DNA of 7,926 nt from an uncultured Flavobacteriales bacterium (GTDB taxonomy: Bacteria > Bacteroidota > Bacteroidia > Palsa-965), in the NCBI GenBank assembly GCA_946478675.1, contig CAMLEF010000217.1:1-7926 (forward strand), written 5' to 3'. The position numbers and the translations under genes are program-made. Under the pieces are notes generated by a model, which saw only the letters and a program-made list of their open reading frames with translations, was not told the origin of the DNA and did not search any database. Below, one piece after another: positions 1-6,923 of the stretch; position 1 is the stretch's first letter; each line of letters opens with the position of its first letter.

Positions 1-394
1 TCCGCGGCAAGGCCGTGCCGTCGGTCGTCACTGTGTCGAAAATGGCGTTGGCGTTTTTTCCGCTAGTCTGGCCATCGACGGTCCGCCAGACGTCGAAAAA
101 GTCGGTCAGCGTGACATTGCGGACCGTCGTACCCGTGCCCGCGGGGCCGCCTTCGCCGATGTGCAGCGTGCCGCAGGAAACCGTACCGGAGATTGTGATC
201 GTGCCGGAGAGCGAAGGAATAAAAACCTCGTCCGTTGCTTTGGGAATTCCTGCGCCGCCGGTACCACCGGGCGATGCCGACCAGTGGGACGCTTCATTCC
301 ACGCACCGCTTCCGCCAACCCAATAGCGTTGATCTGCCAGCAGGGCCAGCGGCAAAAGAAAAAAGAACAGTAACGCTGGTAAGCGGTGTTTCAA
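1..394 (-). CDS. Secreted surface protein, N-terminal fragment (YWVGGSG motif); 3' end beyond window
   Basis: Read on the minus strand, an open frame runs from TTG at 394-392 to the window edge without a stop (131 codons). An in-frame stop at 403-401 lies just upstream, and no ATG or GTG gives the full leader, so TTG is the best start. The N-terminus is a classic signal peptide: K2, H3 and R4, a Leu/Phe-rich core at about residues 5-19, and likely cleavage after LLA (residue 20) before DQRYW. Residues 24-39 read YWVGGSGAWNEASHWS. This matches, from memory, the first motif of many long Bacteroidota surface or type IX-secreted proteins (YWVGGSGNW..xxHW). What follows is Gly/Thr/Ser-rich with beta character (GTITISGTVSCGTLHIGEG), as in beta-helical or adhesin-like exoproteins. 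The C-terminal sorting domain that would prove type IX secretion is outside the window. The gene has no recognisable promoter and diverges from the gene at 594. The reading frame is secure; the exact function is unknown. Confidence 0.8.
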   Translation of the reverse strand, partial: MKHRLPALLFFFLLPLALLADQRYWVGGSGAWNEASHWSASPGGTGGAGIPKATDEVFIPSLSGTITISGTVSCGTLHIGEGGPAGTGTTVRNVTLTDFFDVWRTVDGQTSGKNANAIFDTVTTDGTALPR

Positions 395-563
395 TGCGAA
401 TCAGTTTATGCGGTTGCCGGTAAAGTTCAACGATAGCGTCTTGCACGAATCCCGTCGCGGCTGTTCAAAATCAACAAGGTTGTTAACAGCGGGAAGCTTC
501 GGATGAGCTTTACACCCCTAAAATAAACAGATTCGCCGGATTACACAAAGCCTGCGGGAACCG

Positions 564-571
564 TATCTTTG
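564..571 (+). promoter_or_regulatory. Bacteroidota-type -7 promoter element (TATCTTTG)
   Basis: TATCTTTG is an exact match to the TAnnTTTG -7 consensus of Bacteroidota primary sigma-factor promoters. It ends 22 bp before the GTG start at 594, giving a short leader. The -33 TTG element is not well preserved: TTA at 541-543, 20 bp upstream, is the nearest fit. The site lies in the 199-bp divergent gap and would drive the 66-residue gene. Confidence 0.5.
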
Positions 572-593
572 TTGTGATTCAACCCTCCCTGTT

Positions 594-794
594 GTGCCCA
601 AAACCACCACCGATATCGCCGGCCCTGCGCCCGACATCACCATTCTGCTGAAGATCGATCGCTACTTCATCCAGGAACAGCTGATCAGTTCCATTTCCCG
701 TTTCGGCAAAGGCAGCCGCATCACGCTCACCAACGGCGAAGAGATCATCGTCAACATGACCTACTCCCGCGTCCGCGAATTGCTGAGAAAGTGA
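594..794 (+). CDS. 66-residue protein resembling the C-terminal half of a LytTR DNA-binding domain
   Basis: This frame starts at GTG (594) just downstream of a good -7 element, and there is no alternative ATG near the start. After a Thr/Pro-rich N-terminus (residues 2-15) comes a compact domain: IDRYFIQEQLISSISRF, a GKG turn, ITLTNGEEIIVNMTYS, and a final basic helix RVRELLRK. Strand, NG turn, strand and terminal helix match the end of LytTR domains, which typically read FIRVHxSxLIN...L.DG..I.VSRR.K..L. The complete LytTR regulator at 6077 shows the same order (HLIN...VMSDGTQIEISRRKKDAFL). The first half of the domain and the receiver are absent. The VHxS and SRR residues are replaced (FIQEQ and NMT), so DNA binding is doubtful. 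An alternative is the short FlbD-like fold (N..I..I...ITLTNG...V). No signal peptide or membrane segment is seen. I am confident it is a gene, but not of its function. Confidence 0.7.
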   Translation: MPKTTTDIAGPAPDITILLKIDRYFIQEQLISSISRFGKGSRITLTNGEEIIVNMTYSRVRELLRK

Positions 795-861
795 ATTCGT
801 TTATTCGGGCATTCGTTCATTCGGAAATCAGACACCGAATGAACGAATGTCCGAATGCCCG
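795..861. repeat. Inverted array of 8-bp ATTCG/CGAAT units between convergent stops
   Basis: Directly after the TGA at 792-794 come four octamers with core ATTCG and linkers TTT, GGC, TTC and GAA (795-802, 803-810, 811-818, 819-826). After a short loop come three inverse octamers NNNCGAAT (833-840, 841-848, 849-856) and a partial unit to 861. The array fills nearly all of the 69 bp between the 66-residue gene and the stop of the minus-strand gene at 864. Confidence 0.85.
803..856. terminator. Bidirectional terminator-like hairpin made by the octamer array
   Basis: Arms 803-824 and 835-856 are 22 bp long and complementary except at one position (809/850), which is a G-U pair in plus-strand RNA; the loop is 825-834 (10 nt). 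The 15 inner bp are perfect. The hairpin lies exactly between two convergent genes and should halt both transcripts. Only short U-rich stretches flank it (GTTTTAT on the plus side), so it is not a textbook intrinsic terminator. Confidence 0.6.
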
Positions 862-863
862 TT

Positions 864-2423
864 TTATATCTCCTCTCCCACTCCTGATTTTTCCTCTACG
901 ATCTCGCGGAAGGAACGGCGTGTGGCTTTGCTTTCGGCCCAGGCCGGGAAATCGAAATATTCGAACGCTGATTTTTCGAACGGATCTTCTTCCAGCTTTT
1001 TCAGTTGCGCGTTTAGTTCTGTAAACAGCGGCGTCATTTCTTTCGGGTCGGCGGTTTTGGAGGTGCGTTCGGAGAAACGGAGAAAAACGTTCTCGAACTG
1101 GTAAGCGCGATTTCTCGTTTTGAGGTAACGCTGCACGTTGCGGCTCACGTACGGCAGCAGGTCGCGGTGATCGAGCTCGATGTGCAGGATGAGCGCGAAG
1201 ACCTGCGCGACGGCGTAGATCCATTCGTTTTGCCCGATGGCGGAATCGTTCAGCAGCCGCGTGGTCCAGCGAAGCGCCTGCTGCAATTTTCCTGCGCCGT
1301 AACAAGCGACCGCCACGCTCATCACGAAGTGCGCTTCCCGCAGCTTGCTCAGCTTTCCTTCGAAACGCGCGAGGCCTTCTTCGATCTTCGGCACGAGCGT
1401 CATCGCTTTTTCGAAATGGCCGATGGAATTGTAGAGCGTGAGCTCGAGGCTGTAGGCGCTGGCGAAGAGCTTCATCTCGAGATCTTCGTTGCGGCCGGTG
1501 TCGAGCTTCTCGGGCAAAGTGCGCAGCTTCGTCAGGTGCTCGAGCACTTCGCCGTAACGCTTGAGGCGGCTGCAGACGTAAATGAGATTCGTGAGCACGC
1601 CGAAATACACGTTTGGTTCGTCGCGGAAAATTTCGGTGTTCGCTTCGATGAGCAGCGCGTTGGCGGCGAGGTGCGCGCGGCAATTTTCCATATCGGCAAC
1701 GGCGAAATAATACGCGCTGTACGTGTGATGATAGAGGAAGCGCGCGTTCACGCCCATCTTTTCCGGCGAGAGGTCGCGGATCGAAGCGTCGATGAGGCTG
1801 CGGAAATCGGCGAGCTGCGCGGATTCACGGGCGCGGCCTTTCGTATTGAGCAGCAGGAAGAGGCGGCTCTTCACATTCCACAGGTCGTTGTACGCGCGGA
1901 TCTGTCCCGCCACGCTGCGGTCCTCGTCAAGAATATCGAGAATGTCCGCATCGCTCATATCGGAATAGCTGTCCTTCTCGATGAGCGCTTTTTCCATCGC
2001 GTGTATCTCGACCATCGCAGCGTGCTTCTCGTATTTCTGCGCGAGCTTCTTCGCACTGCGCAGGCGTTTCGCGCATTGATCGTAGAGCGTTTTCTTGTAA
2101 AGAATTTCGGCGTAATGCAATTCTTTCCAGAGCTGCGCATCGACCGAGCTGTTGTGATGAAACACGTCGAGGCTGCGCAGGATCGCTTCGTACAAACGCA
2201 TCTTGACGATGGAGAAATTATTGACGCCCGCATCGCCTTTGAATTTTTTCAGCAGCTGCGCTTCGTCGTATTCTTTCATCTTTTCGATGGCGTCGAACAG
2301 CACGACGTAGTTGTTCTGCTCCCCGATCGTATGTCGCCCGGCGAAGATCTTAAAGTGCCTTTTCTCCTGTTTGGTGAGCGATTGGATGAGACGGAACAGC
2401 TGGTCGGAACTTTTGTTGGACAT
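864..2423 (-). CDS. 519-residue helical-repeat (TPR-like) protein of unknown function
   Basis: This cytoplasmic protein has no signal peptide or membrane helix and is almost entirely alpha-helical. It starts MSNKSSDQLFRLIQSLTKQEKRHFKIF and carries many helix pairs with TPR-like character, such as ELHYAEILYKKTLYDQCAKR (about residues 100-120) and the Leu-rich pairs at residues 245-400. The segment TKQEKRHFKIFAGRHTIGEQNNYVVLFDAIEKM resembles the opening of a family of uncharacterised roughly 500-residue Bacteroidota proteins, as I recall them; no named function is known to me. The ATG at 2423 gives the clear N-terminal helix, and only weak A-rich sequence (GAAAAG) precedes it. The gene diverges from the sensor kinase operon across 637 bp and converges on the 66-residue gene. 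A scaffold or protein-interaction role is inferred from the repeats alone. Its antisense strand holds a long ORF that is only a compositional shadow. Confidence 0.85.
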   Translation of the reverse strand: MSNKSSDQLFRLIQSLTKQEKRHFKIFAGRHTIGEQNNYVVLFDAIEKMKEYDEAQLLKKFKGDAGVNNFSIVKMRLYEAILRSLDVFHHNSSVDAQLWKELHYAEILYKKTLYDQCAKRLRSAKKLAQKYEKHAAMVEIHAMEKALIEKDSYSDMSDADILDILDEDRSVAGQIRAYNDLWNVKSRLFLLLNTKGRARESAQLADFRSLIDASIRDLSPEKMGVNARFLYHHTYSAYYFAVADMENCRAHLAANALLIEANTEIFRDEPNVYFGVLTNLIYVCSRLKRYGEVLEHLTKLRTLPEKLDTGRNEDLEMKLFASAYSLELTLYNSIGHFEKAMTLVPKIEEGLARFEGKLSKLREAHFVMSVAVACYGAGKLQQALRWTTRLLNDSAIGQNEWIYAVAQVFALILHIELDHRDLLPYVSRNVQRYLKTRNRAYQFENVFLRFSERTSKTADPKEMTPLFTELNAQLKKLEEDPFEKSAFEYFDFPAWAESKATRRSFREIVEEKSGVGEEI

Positions 2424-3060
2424 GTTAACTTTTCAGGGTTTTTTGGTGGGGTTTCACCTGTTGACTACGTGATCTTCGGGGCGATGCGTGAACGTGTAAT
2501 TGTTTTTTCCATCGGGGCTGCGTCCTTTGTCATTAAAGCGTTTGAACGAATAGTTTTCAGCGGGGCGTTTCCTGAAATTAATTCTATTCCTTCTTTTCCG
2601 CAAGATGAACAGGAAACGCTTGCACTTGTAAAAATCGCTCTTGACCTGTATAAAAATCCCGGAATGCGGTTTTTCTGCTGGACGCGAAACCCGGCAGCAG
2701 CACAAATCACTACGAGTCATCACTTTACGTTTCACAAAAACGCATTGACCTGTTCATTCCGGCCACAATGCGGTTTGATCGGCGAAAAGCGTCCGGATAG
2801 CTTTGTCACGTATTGGTAAATTTCATGCGATCCGCTGCGGGGTCCGGTTTCAAAGGGGATGTTGGCCGGGCCCCCGGCAATCGCTAAAAAGAGAGCAGTT
2901 GATCGGCGATGAAATCGTGCCTTTACCATAAGATCGTTGCTGATCTTTACCTCCGACACTAACGGATGTTTTTTTTCGATCCTTTTTCCGCTTATACACC
3001 CATCACTACCGCCTGCAATTTCGTACTGACAGGTTCAACCGGAACACCTACCTTAGGTGC
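2424..3060. other. 637-bp divergent intergenic region, no convincing gene
   Basis: Short frames exist on both strands, but none has a convincing start, domain or family resemblance. The region is more AT-rich than its neighbours. It holds an imperfect inverted repeat at 2737-2747/2766-2776 (11 bp, one mismatch). The 10-mer AATGCGGTTT occurs twice as a direct repeat (2663-2672 and 2767-2776). A GC-rich palindrome, GCCGGG/CCCGGC, lies at 2865-2878, and a run of eight T at 2969-2976. No clear TAnnTTTG promoter was found for either flanking gene, though both promoters should lie here. Confidence 0.6.
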
Positions 3061-3069
3061 ATGTTCCGG
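3039..3069 (+). promoter_or_regulatory. Hairpin enclosing the start codon of the sensor kinase
   Basis: CCGGAAC (3039-3045) pairs with GTTCCGG (3063-3069), which is inside the first codons. Within it ACCTA (3046-3050) pairs with TAGGT (3054-3058), leaving a three-base loop and a four-base bulge (3059-3062) that contains the A and U of the AUG. Alternatively CACCTA/TAGGTG (3045-3050/3054-3059) forms a simple hairpin ending one base before the ATG. Either fold would limit ribosome access, so translational control is plausible but inferred. Confidence 0.4.
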
Positions 3070-6045
3070 GCAGGCGTGCGCTCCACTACTCTTCGCATCC
3101 GATCGTTGTTGCTGACTTTTTGCGCAGCGCTGTTTTTTGCCGCACCGGCATTCGCACAATCCTTCAACTTCCGCCAGTATTCAGTCGACGACGGACTTCC
3201 GTTCGTGCAGGTGTACACCATTTTCCAGGACAGCAAAGGCAATCTCTGGTCGGGCGGCTACGGCGGGTTGAGCAGCTTCAACGGTTCTTCGTTCACGAAT
3301 TTTTCGCCGCGCAACGGGCTGCCGAACCACTGGGTGACTTCGATCGCGGAAGATGCGCACGGGAATCTCTGGGCAGGCACCATCACCGGTGCAGCGCGTT
3401 ACAACAACGGACGCTTCGAACATTTCACGACCGCGAACGGCCTTTCCGACAATTTCGTCAACTGCCTGCTGCGCGACAACCGCAACGTGCTTTGGTTCGG
3501 CACCGCGAAAGGCTTGTGCAGCTACAACGACGTTTCATTCACGCGTTACGGGAAAGAAGGCCCGGGTGACCTTTCCATCCTTTGCCTCTACCAGGAACCG
3601 AACACGTCACATCTCTGGATCGGAACGGCCGACGGCGTTTTTCTCTATGAGAACGGGAAGTTCACGCATTATGCGCTTTCGCCGCTGCTCGACGGAAAAG
3701 TAACGGCCATCGCGCAGGGCCACGACGGAAAAATTCTCGCCGGCACTGCGGACGGGCTCTTCCGCCTGGAGAACGATCATTTCAACCTGCTCATCACGCC
3801 TGAAGGTTTTGAAATGCCTTCGGTGGCGGCGATGGTGACGGACCCTGACGGCAATGTGTGGATCGGCGCGGAGAACGGGCTCTTCGCTTTTGACGGGAAA
3901 AATTTCCGGCATTACCGCGTGTCGCTCGACCGCAATGCAGGAAACGTCGGCAGCCTGTTCGTCGATTACGAAGGCAGCATCTGGCTCGGCACGCATTCGG
4001 GGCTTTACCGTTTTCGCGGCGAAGGTTTTTCCAGCTACAGCATTCACGACGGGCTCGTGGGAAATTTCGTTTTCGGAATTACGGAAGACGACGACAATCA
4101 TCTTTGGATCTGTTCCGACTCGCGCGGCGTTTATGCGTTCGACGGGAAAACGTTCACCAACTTCGACAAGCAGGAGGGGCTGGCCTCTTCGAAAACGAAT
4201 GCGTGCATGTTCCTCGACGGAAAAATTTTCGTCGGCACCGACAATGGCCTCAGCGTGATCGACAAAAACGGGCGCATCACGAATTACCATCGCAAAGACG
4301 GGCTGAACAGCGATTCGGTGAATTGCATGATGACCGATCATCTCGGGCGGTTGTGGCTCGGCTGCGGCATGGGGCTGACGGTTTACGAGAATGGAAAATT
4401 CACGCCGTATGCCATTCCCGTTCGCAGCAAAGAAGAGCAGTTCGACGTGTGGTGCATCGCGGAAGACAGCCGCAACAACATCTGGGTGGGCACGTACGTG
4501 GGGCCGCTGTTCCGCTTCGACGGAAAAACGTTTACCGATATGCGTGCGCCGCTCGGCATCTCGACCGACTCGTATTTCGGCATTTGCGAAGACCACGACG
4601 GCCGGTTGTATTTCGGCACGCTCGACGGCGTTTTCATTTACGATCCGCGTTCCGGCGCCAAAGCCGATCGTGTGACCGAAGCCGACGGCCTCAGCTCCGA
4701 CCTGATCTACTGCATGTCGATGGACAAGGAGAAAAAATTTCTCTGGATCGGAACGAACCAGGGACTGAGCCGCCTCGACGTGGAAGAGTATGCGCGCGAC
4801 CGCAGCAAAGTCATTTACACATTCGGGAAAGAAGAAGGATTCACCGGCGTCGAATCGAACTCGAACGGCATCTTCATGAGCCGCGACGGCACGATGTGGT
4901 TCGGAACGGTGAACGGGCTGATCCATTATTCGCCGCACGAGTACAAGCGCAACGTGGCCGGCACGAAGACGAACATCACCGGCATCCGTTTGTTTTACGA
5001 AGACACGCTGCTGCCCGATGAAGCGGAGCTGCCGTATTTCCAGAATAATCTTTCGTTCGAATATGTCGGCATTTGCCTGACGAACCCGGCGAAGGTGCGT
5101 TACAAATACATGCTCGCCGGTTTCGACGCGGACTGGTCGCCGGCGACTTCCGAAAAGGTGGCGCGTTATTCGAACCTTCCGCCGGGCACGTACACGTTCC
5201 GCGTGATCAGCTGCAACAACGAAGGCATCTGGAACAATGATCCGGCGGAGTACACGTTCACGATCGCTACGCCGGTGTGGAAGCGCCCGTGGTTCTGGCT
5301 GCTGCTGACGTTCGTCGCGGTGGGTTTCCTGGCGACGGCGGTGCTGTTGCGGATCCGGCAGGTGAAGCGGCGTGAGCGCATGGAATCGGAAGCGCAGGTT
5401 GCTCTCGCGCGAAACGAATTGAAAGCGCTGCGTGCGCAGATGAACCCGCATTTCGTTTTCAACTCGCTCAATTCGATCCAGCATTTTATTCTCACGAATA
5501 AATCGGCCGACGCGGGAAAATACCTGAACAAGTTCGCGCGGTTGATGCGCGTGATCCTGAACAATTCCGAGAAGTCGCTCATCACGGTGAACGAAGAGCT
5601 CGAATACCTGCAGCTTTATCTCGAGCTCGAAGAGATGCGCTTCGAAGGAAAGTTCAGCTGGAAGGTGACGGTCGATGATAACGTGGACACGGATTATTTC
5701 GAAATTCCCGCGATGCTGCTGCAGCCGTACGTCGAGAACGCGATCCTGCACGGGCTCACGCCGAAAAAAGAAAAAGGACATCTCGAAGTGCGGATGAGCC
5801 TGGAGAAAAACACGCTGGTGTGCAGCATCATCGACGACGGCATCGGGCGCGAGAAAGCACGCGAGATGCGACAGCTGTCGAAACGCAAAGACCATCAATC
5901 GCTCGGCATGAAGATCACGCACGATCGCCTCGAGCTGATCAATCGCATGCACGGCTCGCAGCTGAGCCTGACGATCACCGATCTTCATCACGAGGACGGC
6001 TCACCGTCGGGAACGCGAGTTGATATATTCATACCGGTTTCCTAA
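3061..6045 (+). CDS. Two-component sensor: double propeller, Y_Y_Y domain, LytS-type histidine kinase
   Basis: This is an inner-membrane sensor kinase of 994 residues. Residues 1-32 are a signal peptide (cleavage AFA-QS). Fourteen propeller repeats of about 41 residues follow (motif LWxGTxxGLxxY/F), with their key aromatic or hydrophobic position at W63, W104, W145, W186, I225, W267, W308, W349, I389, W432, W475, Y517, W562 and W613. Fourteen blades fit two seven-bladed periplasmic propellers. A Y_Y_Y domain spans about 660-735 (GFDADWSP, YSNLPPGTYTFRV). One membrane helix lies at 743-765, then a basic coiled linker. The kinase core is of the LytS/YehU family (His_kinase): MNPHFVFNSLNSI with phosphoacceptor H797, N box QPYVENAILHG (N893), DDGIGR (925-930) and SLGMKI (947-952). 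All key residues are present, so it should be active. Unlike hybrid sensors with the same propellers, it lacks a receiver and AraC domain; the partner regulator is the next gene. The ATG at 3061 is fixed by the signal peptide. The ligand is unknown; no polysaccharide-utilisation genes are in view. Confidence 0.95.
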   Translation: MFRAGVRSTTLRIRSLLLTFCAALFFAAPAFAQSFNFRQYSVDDGLPFVQVYTIFQDSKGNLWSGGYGGLSSFNGSSFTNFSPRNGLPNHWVTSIAEDAHGNLWAGTITGAARYNNGRFEHFTTANGLSDNFVNCLLRDNRNVLWFGTAKGLCSYNDVSFTRYGKEGPGDLSILCLYQEPNTSHLWIGTADGVFLYENGKFTHYALSPLLDGKVTAIAQGHDGKILAGTADGLFRLENDHFNLLITPEGFEMPSVAAMVTDPDGNVWIGAENGLFAFDGKNFRHYRVSLDRNAGNVGSLFVDYEGSIWLGTHSGLYRFRGEGFSSYSIHDGLVGNFVFGITEDDDNHLWICSDSRGVYAFDGKTFTNFDKQEGLASSKTNACMFLDGKIFVGTDNGLSVIDKNGRITNYHRKDGLNSDSVNCMMTDHLGRLWLGCGMGLTVYENGKFTPYAIPVRSKEEQFDVWCIAEDSRNNIWVGTYVGPLFRFDGKTFTDMRAPLGISTDSYFGICEDHDGRLYFGTLDGVFIYDPRSGAKADRVTEADGLSSDLIYCMSMDKEKKFLWIGTNQGLSRLDVEEYARDRSKVIYTFGKEEGFTGVESNSNGIFMSRDGTMWFGTVNGLIHYSPHEYKRNVAGTKTNITGIRLFYEDTLLPDEAELPYFQNNLSFEYVGICLTNPAKVRYKYMLAGFDADWSPATSEKVARYSNLPPGTYTFRVISCNNEGIWNNDPAEYTFTIATPVWKRPWFWLLLTFVAVGFLATAVLLRIRQVKRRERMESEAQVALARNELKALRAQMNPHFVFNSLNSIQHFILTNKSADAGKYLNKFARLMRVILNNSEKSLITVNEELEYLQLYLELEEMRFEGKFSWKVTVDDNVDTDYFEIPAMLLQPYVENAILHGLTPKKEKGHLEVRMSLEKNTLVCSIIDDGIGREKAREMRQLSKRKDHQSLGMKITHDRLELINRMHGSQLSLTITDLHHEDGSPSGTRVDIFIPVS

Positions 6046-6049
6046 TTTG
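6020..6049 (+). promoter_or_regulatory. Possible internal promoter before the response regulator gene
   Basis: TTG at 6020-6022, a 20-bp spacer and TAATTTG at 6043-6049 approximate the Bacteroidota TTG/TAnnTTTG promoter, with one T missing in the -7 part. It overlaps the kinase stop codon. It could give extra regulator transcript independent of the kinase promoter, but the match may be chance. Confidence 0.25.
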
Positions 6050-6076
6050 TGCAATCCTAAAAAAACCTGACCGACC

Positions 6077-6826
6077 ATGATCAACGCCGTAATTGTTGAA
6101 GACGAAAAGAAAAGCCGTGAAGTGCTGGATGCGCTCGTGAAAGCGAATTGCCCGGACGTGAACATCGTCGGTACCGCAGAATCGGTAGCGGAAGGCGTGG
6201 AGCTGATCCGCAATGCAAAACCGCGACTGGTTTTCCTCGACATCGAGATGGCCGACGGCAGCGGTTTCGACCTGCTGGAGAAAGTTCCGAATTCCGGATT
6301 CGACGTCATCTTCACGACGGCTTCCGATGCACACGCCCTGCGCGCGATCAAGTACAGCGCCATCGATTATCTCCTGAAGCCGATCGACGCCGACGAGCTG
6401 AAAGCGGCCGTTGAAAAGATCCGCGCGAAAGCCATCGACCACACGAATCTCGAGAGCCTGAAATTTCTGCTCCAGAATTTCCGCAAGCCGAACGAGCAGT
6501 ATTCGAAGATCACGCTTCCCACCGGCAACGCTTACGAGATCGTGAACGTGAAAGACATTATCCGCTGCGAAGCCGACGGCAGCTATACGAGCTTCTTCCT
6601 CGAGAATAAAAAGAAGCTGCTCGTTTCCGCCAGCCTCAAGCATTACGAAGATCTTCTTCCTGCCGATGATTTCATCCGCGTACACCATCACCATTTGATC
6701 AATATGCATCACGTGGTGCGTTACCTGAAAACCGACGGCGGTTACGCGGTGATGAGCGACGGAACGCAGATTGAAATTTCACGCCGTAAAAAAGACGCGT
6801 TCCTGCAGCGACTGAATAAAGTTTAA
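6077..6826 (+). CDS. LytTR-family response regulator
   Basis: This 249-residue cytoplasmic transcription regulator is the evident partner of the kinase that ends 31 bp upstream. The receiver domain spans about residues 1-120, with acidic pocket E8/D9/E10, phosphoacceptor D55 (LVFLDIEM), switch T80/T81 (VIFTTAS), and DYLLKPI with K101. After a linker (121-142) the LytTR DNA-binding domain runs from about 143 to 247: ITLPTGNAYEIVNVKDIIRCEADGSY without gaps, then FIRVHHHHLINMHHVVRY and DGTQIEISRRKKDAFLQRL. The length is normal for the family. The recognition loop carries four consecutive histidines (203-206) where VHxS is usual, with H211-H212 nearby. The ATG at 6077 gives a complete receiver; no Shine-Dalgarno sequence is seen. 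Target promoters cannot be named from this window. The gene ends directly in an octamer array and a strong terminator. Confidence 0.96.
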   Translation: MINAVIVEDEKKSREVLDALVKANCPDVNIVGTAESVAEGVELIRNAKPRLVFLDIEMADGSGFDLLEKVPNSGFDVIFTTASDAHALRAIKYSAIDYLLKPIDADELKAAVEKIRAKAIDHTNLESLKFLLQNFRKPNEQYSKITLPTGNAYEIVNVKDIIRCEADGSYTSFFLENKKKLLVSASLKHYEDLLPADDFIRVHHHHLINMHHVVRYLKTDGGYAVMSDGTQIEISRRKKDAFLQRLNKV

Positions 6827-6848
6827 TCGGTCATTCGGTCATTCGGAA
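6825..6848 (+). repeat. ATTCG octamer array abutting the response regulator stop codon
   Basis: Three in-phase octamers, AATCGGTC (6825-6832, one mismatch), ATTCGGTC (6833-6840) and ATTCGGAA (6841-6848), start on the last bases of the TAA stop. They use the same core and period as the array at 795-861 and lead straight into the terminator hairpin. Confidence 0.75.
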
Positions 6849-6883
6849 AAACGGTTGTCGTTCATTGCGGCAACCGTTTTTTT
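6847..6883 (+). terminator. Rho-independent terminator of the kinase-regulator operon
   Basis: Arm 6847-6860 (AAAAACGGTTGTCG) pairs with 6868-6881 over 14 bp with a single G-U pair; the loop is seven bases (6861-6867) and the T run is 6877-6883. The five A at the 5' side give it some terminator character on the minus strand too. It lies 20 bp after the regulator stop. Confidence 0.9.
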
Positions 6884-6923
6884 ATTGAAACGATGGTGTA
6901 TCTGTTTGATTGCTTTTGCAAGC

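Noticed and set aside
15..326. Plus-strand frame of 103 codons
   Set aside because: The minus strand encodes a signal peptide and the YWVGGSG motif across the same bases, so the plus frame is the shadow.
461..489. Inverted repeat CTGTT/AACAG with inner CAAC/GTTG between divergent genes
   Set aside because: Arms of four to five bases are too short to call an operator without comparison to related sequences.
795..861. Possible CRISPR array
   Set aside because: The units are 8 bp with 3-base linkers, far too short for repeats and spacers, and no cas genes are present.
1167..2819. A 550-codon open frame on the plus strand
   Set aside because: It is antisense to the well-formed 519-residue gene; the product has shadow-like composition (many Val, Glu, Arg and Phe) with no domain, and the last 400 bp are intergenic.
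2732..2959. Minus-strand frame of 75 codons in the divergent region
   Set aside because: No domain, no promoter or ribosome-site support, and it overlaps an inverted repeat and a GC-rich palindrome.
3607..5991. A 794-codon open frame on the minus strand
   Set aside because: It lies wholly antisense to the propeller kinase, whose domains are unambiguous. The frame stays open because of GC-rich third positions.
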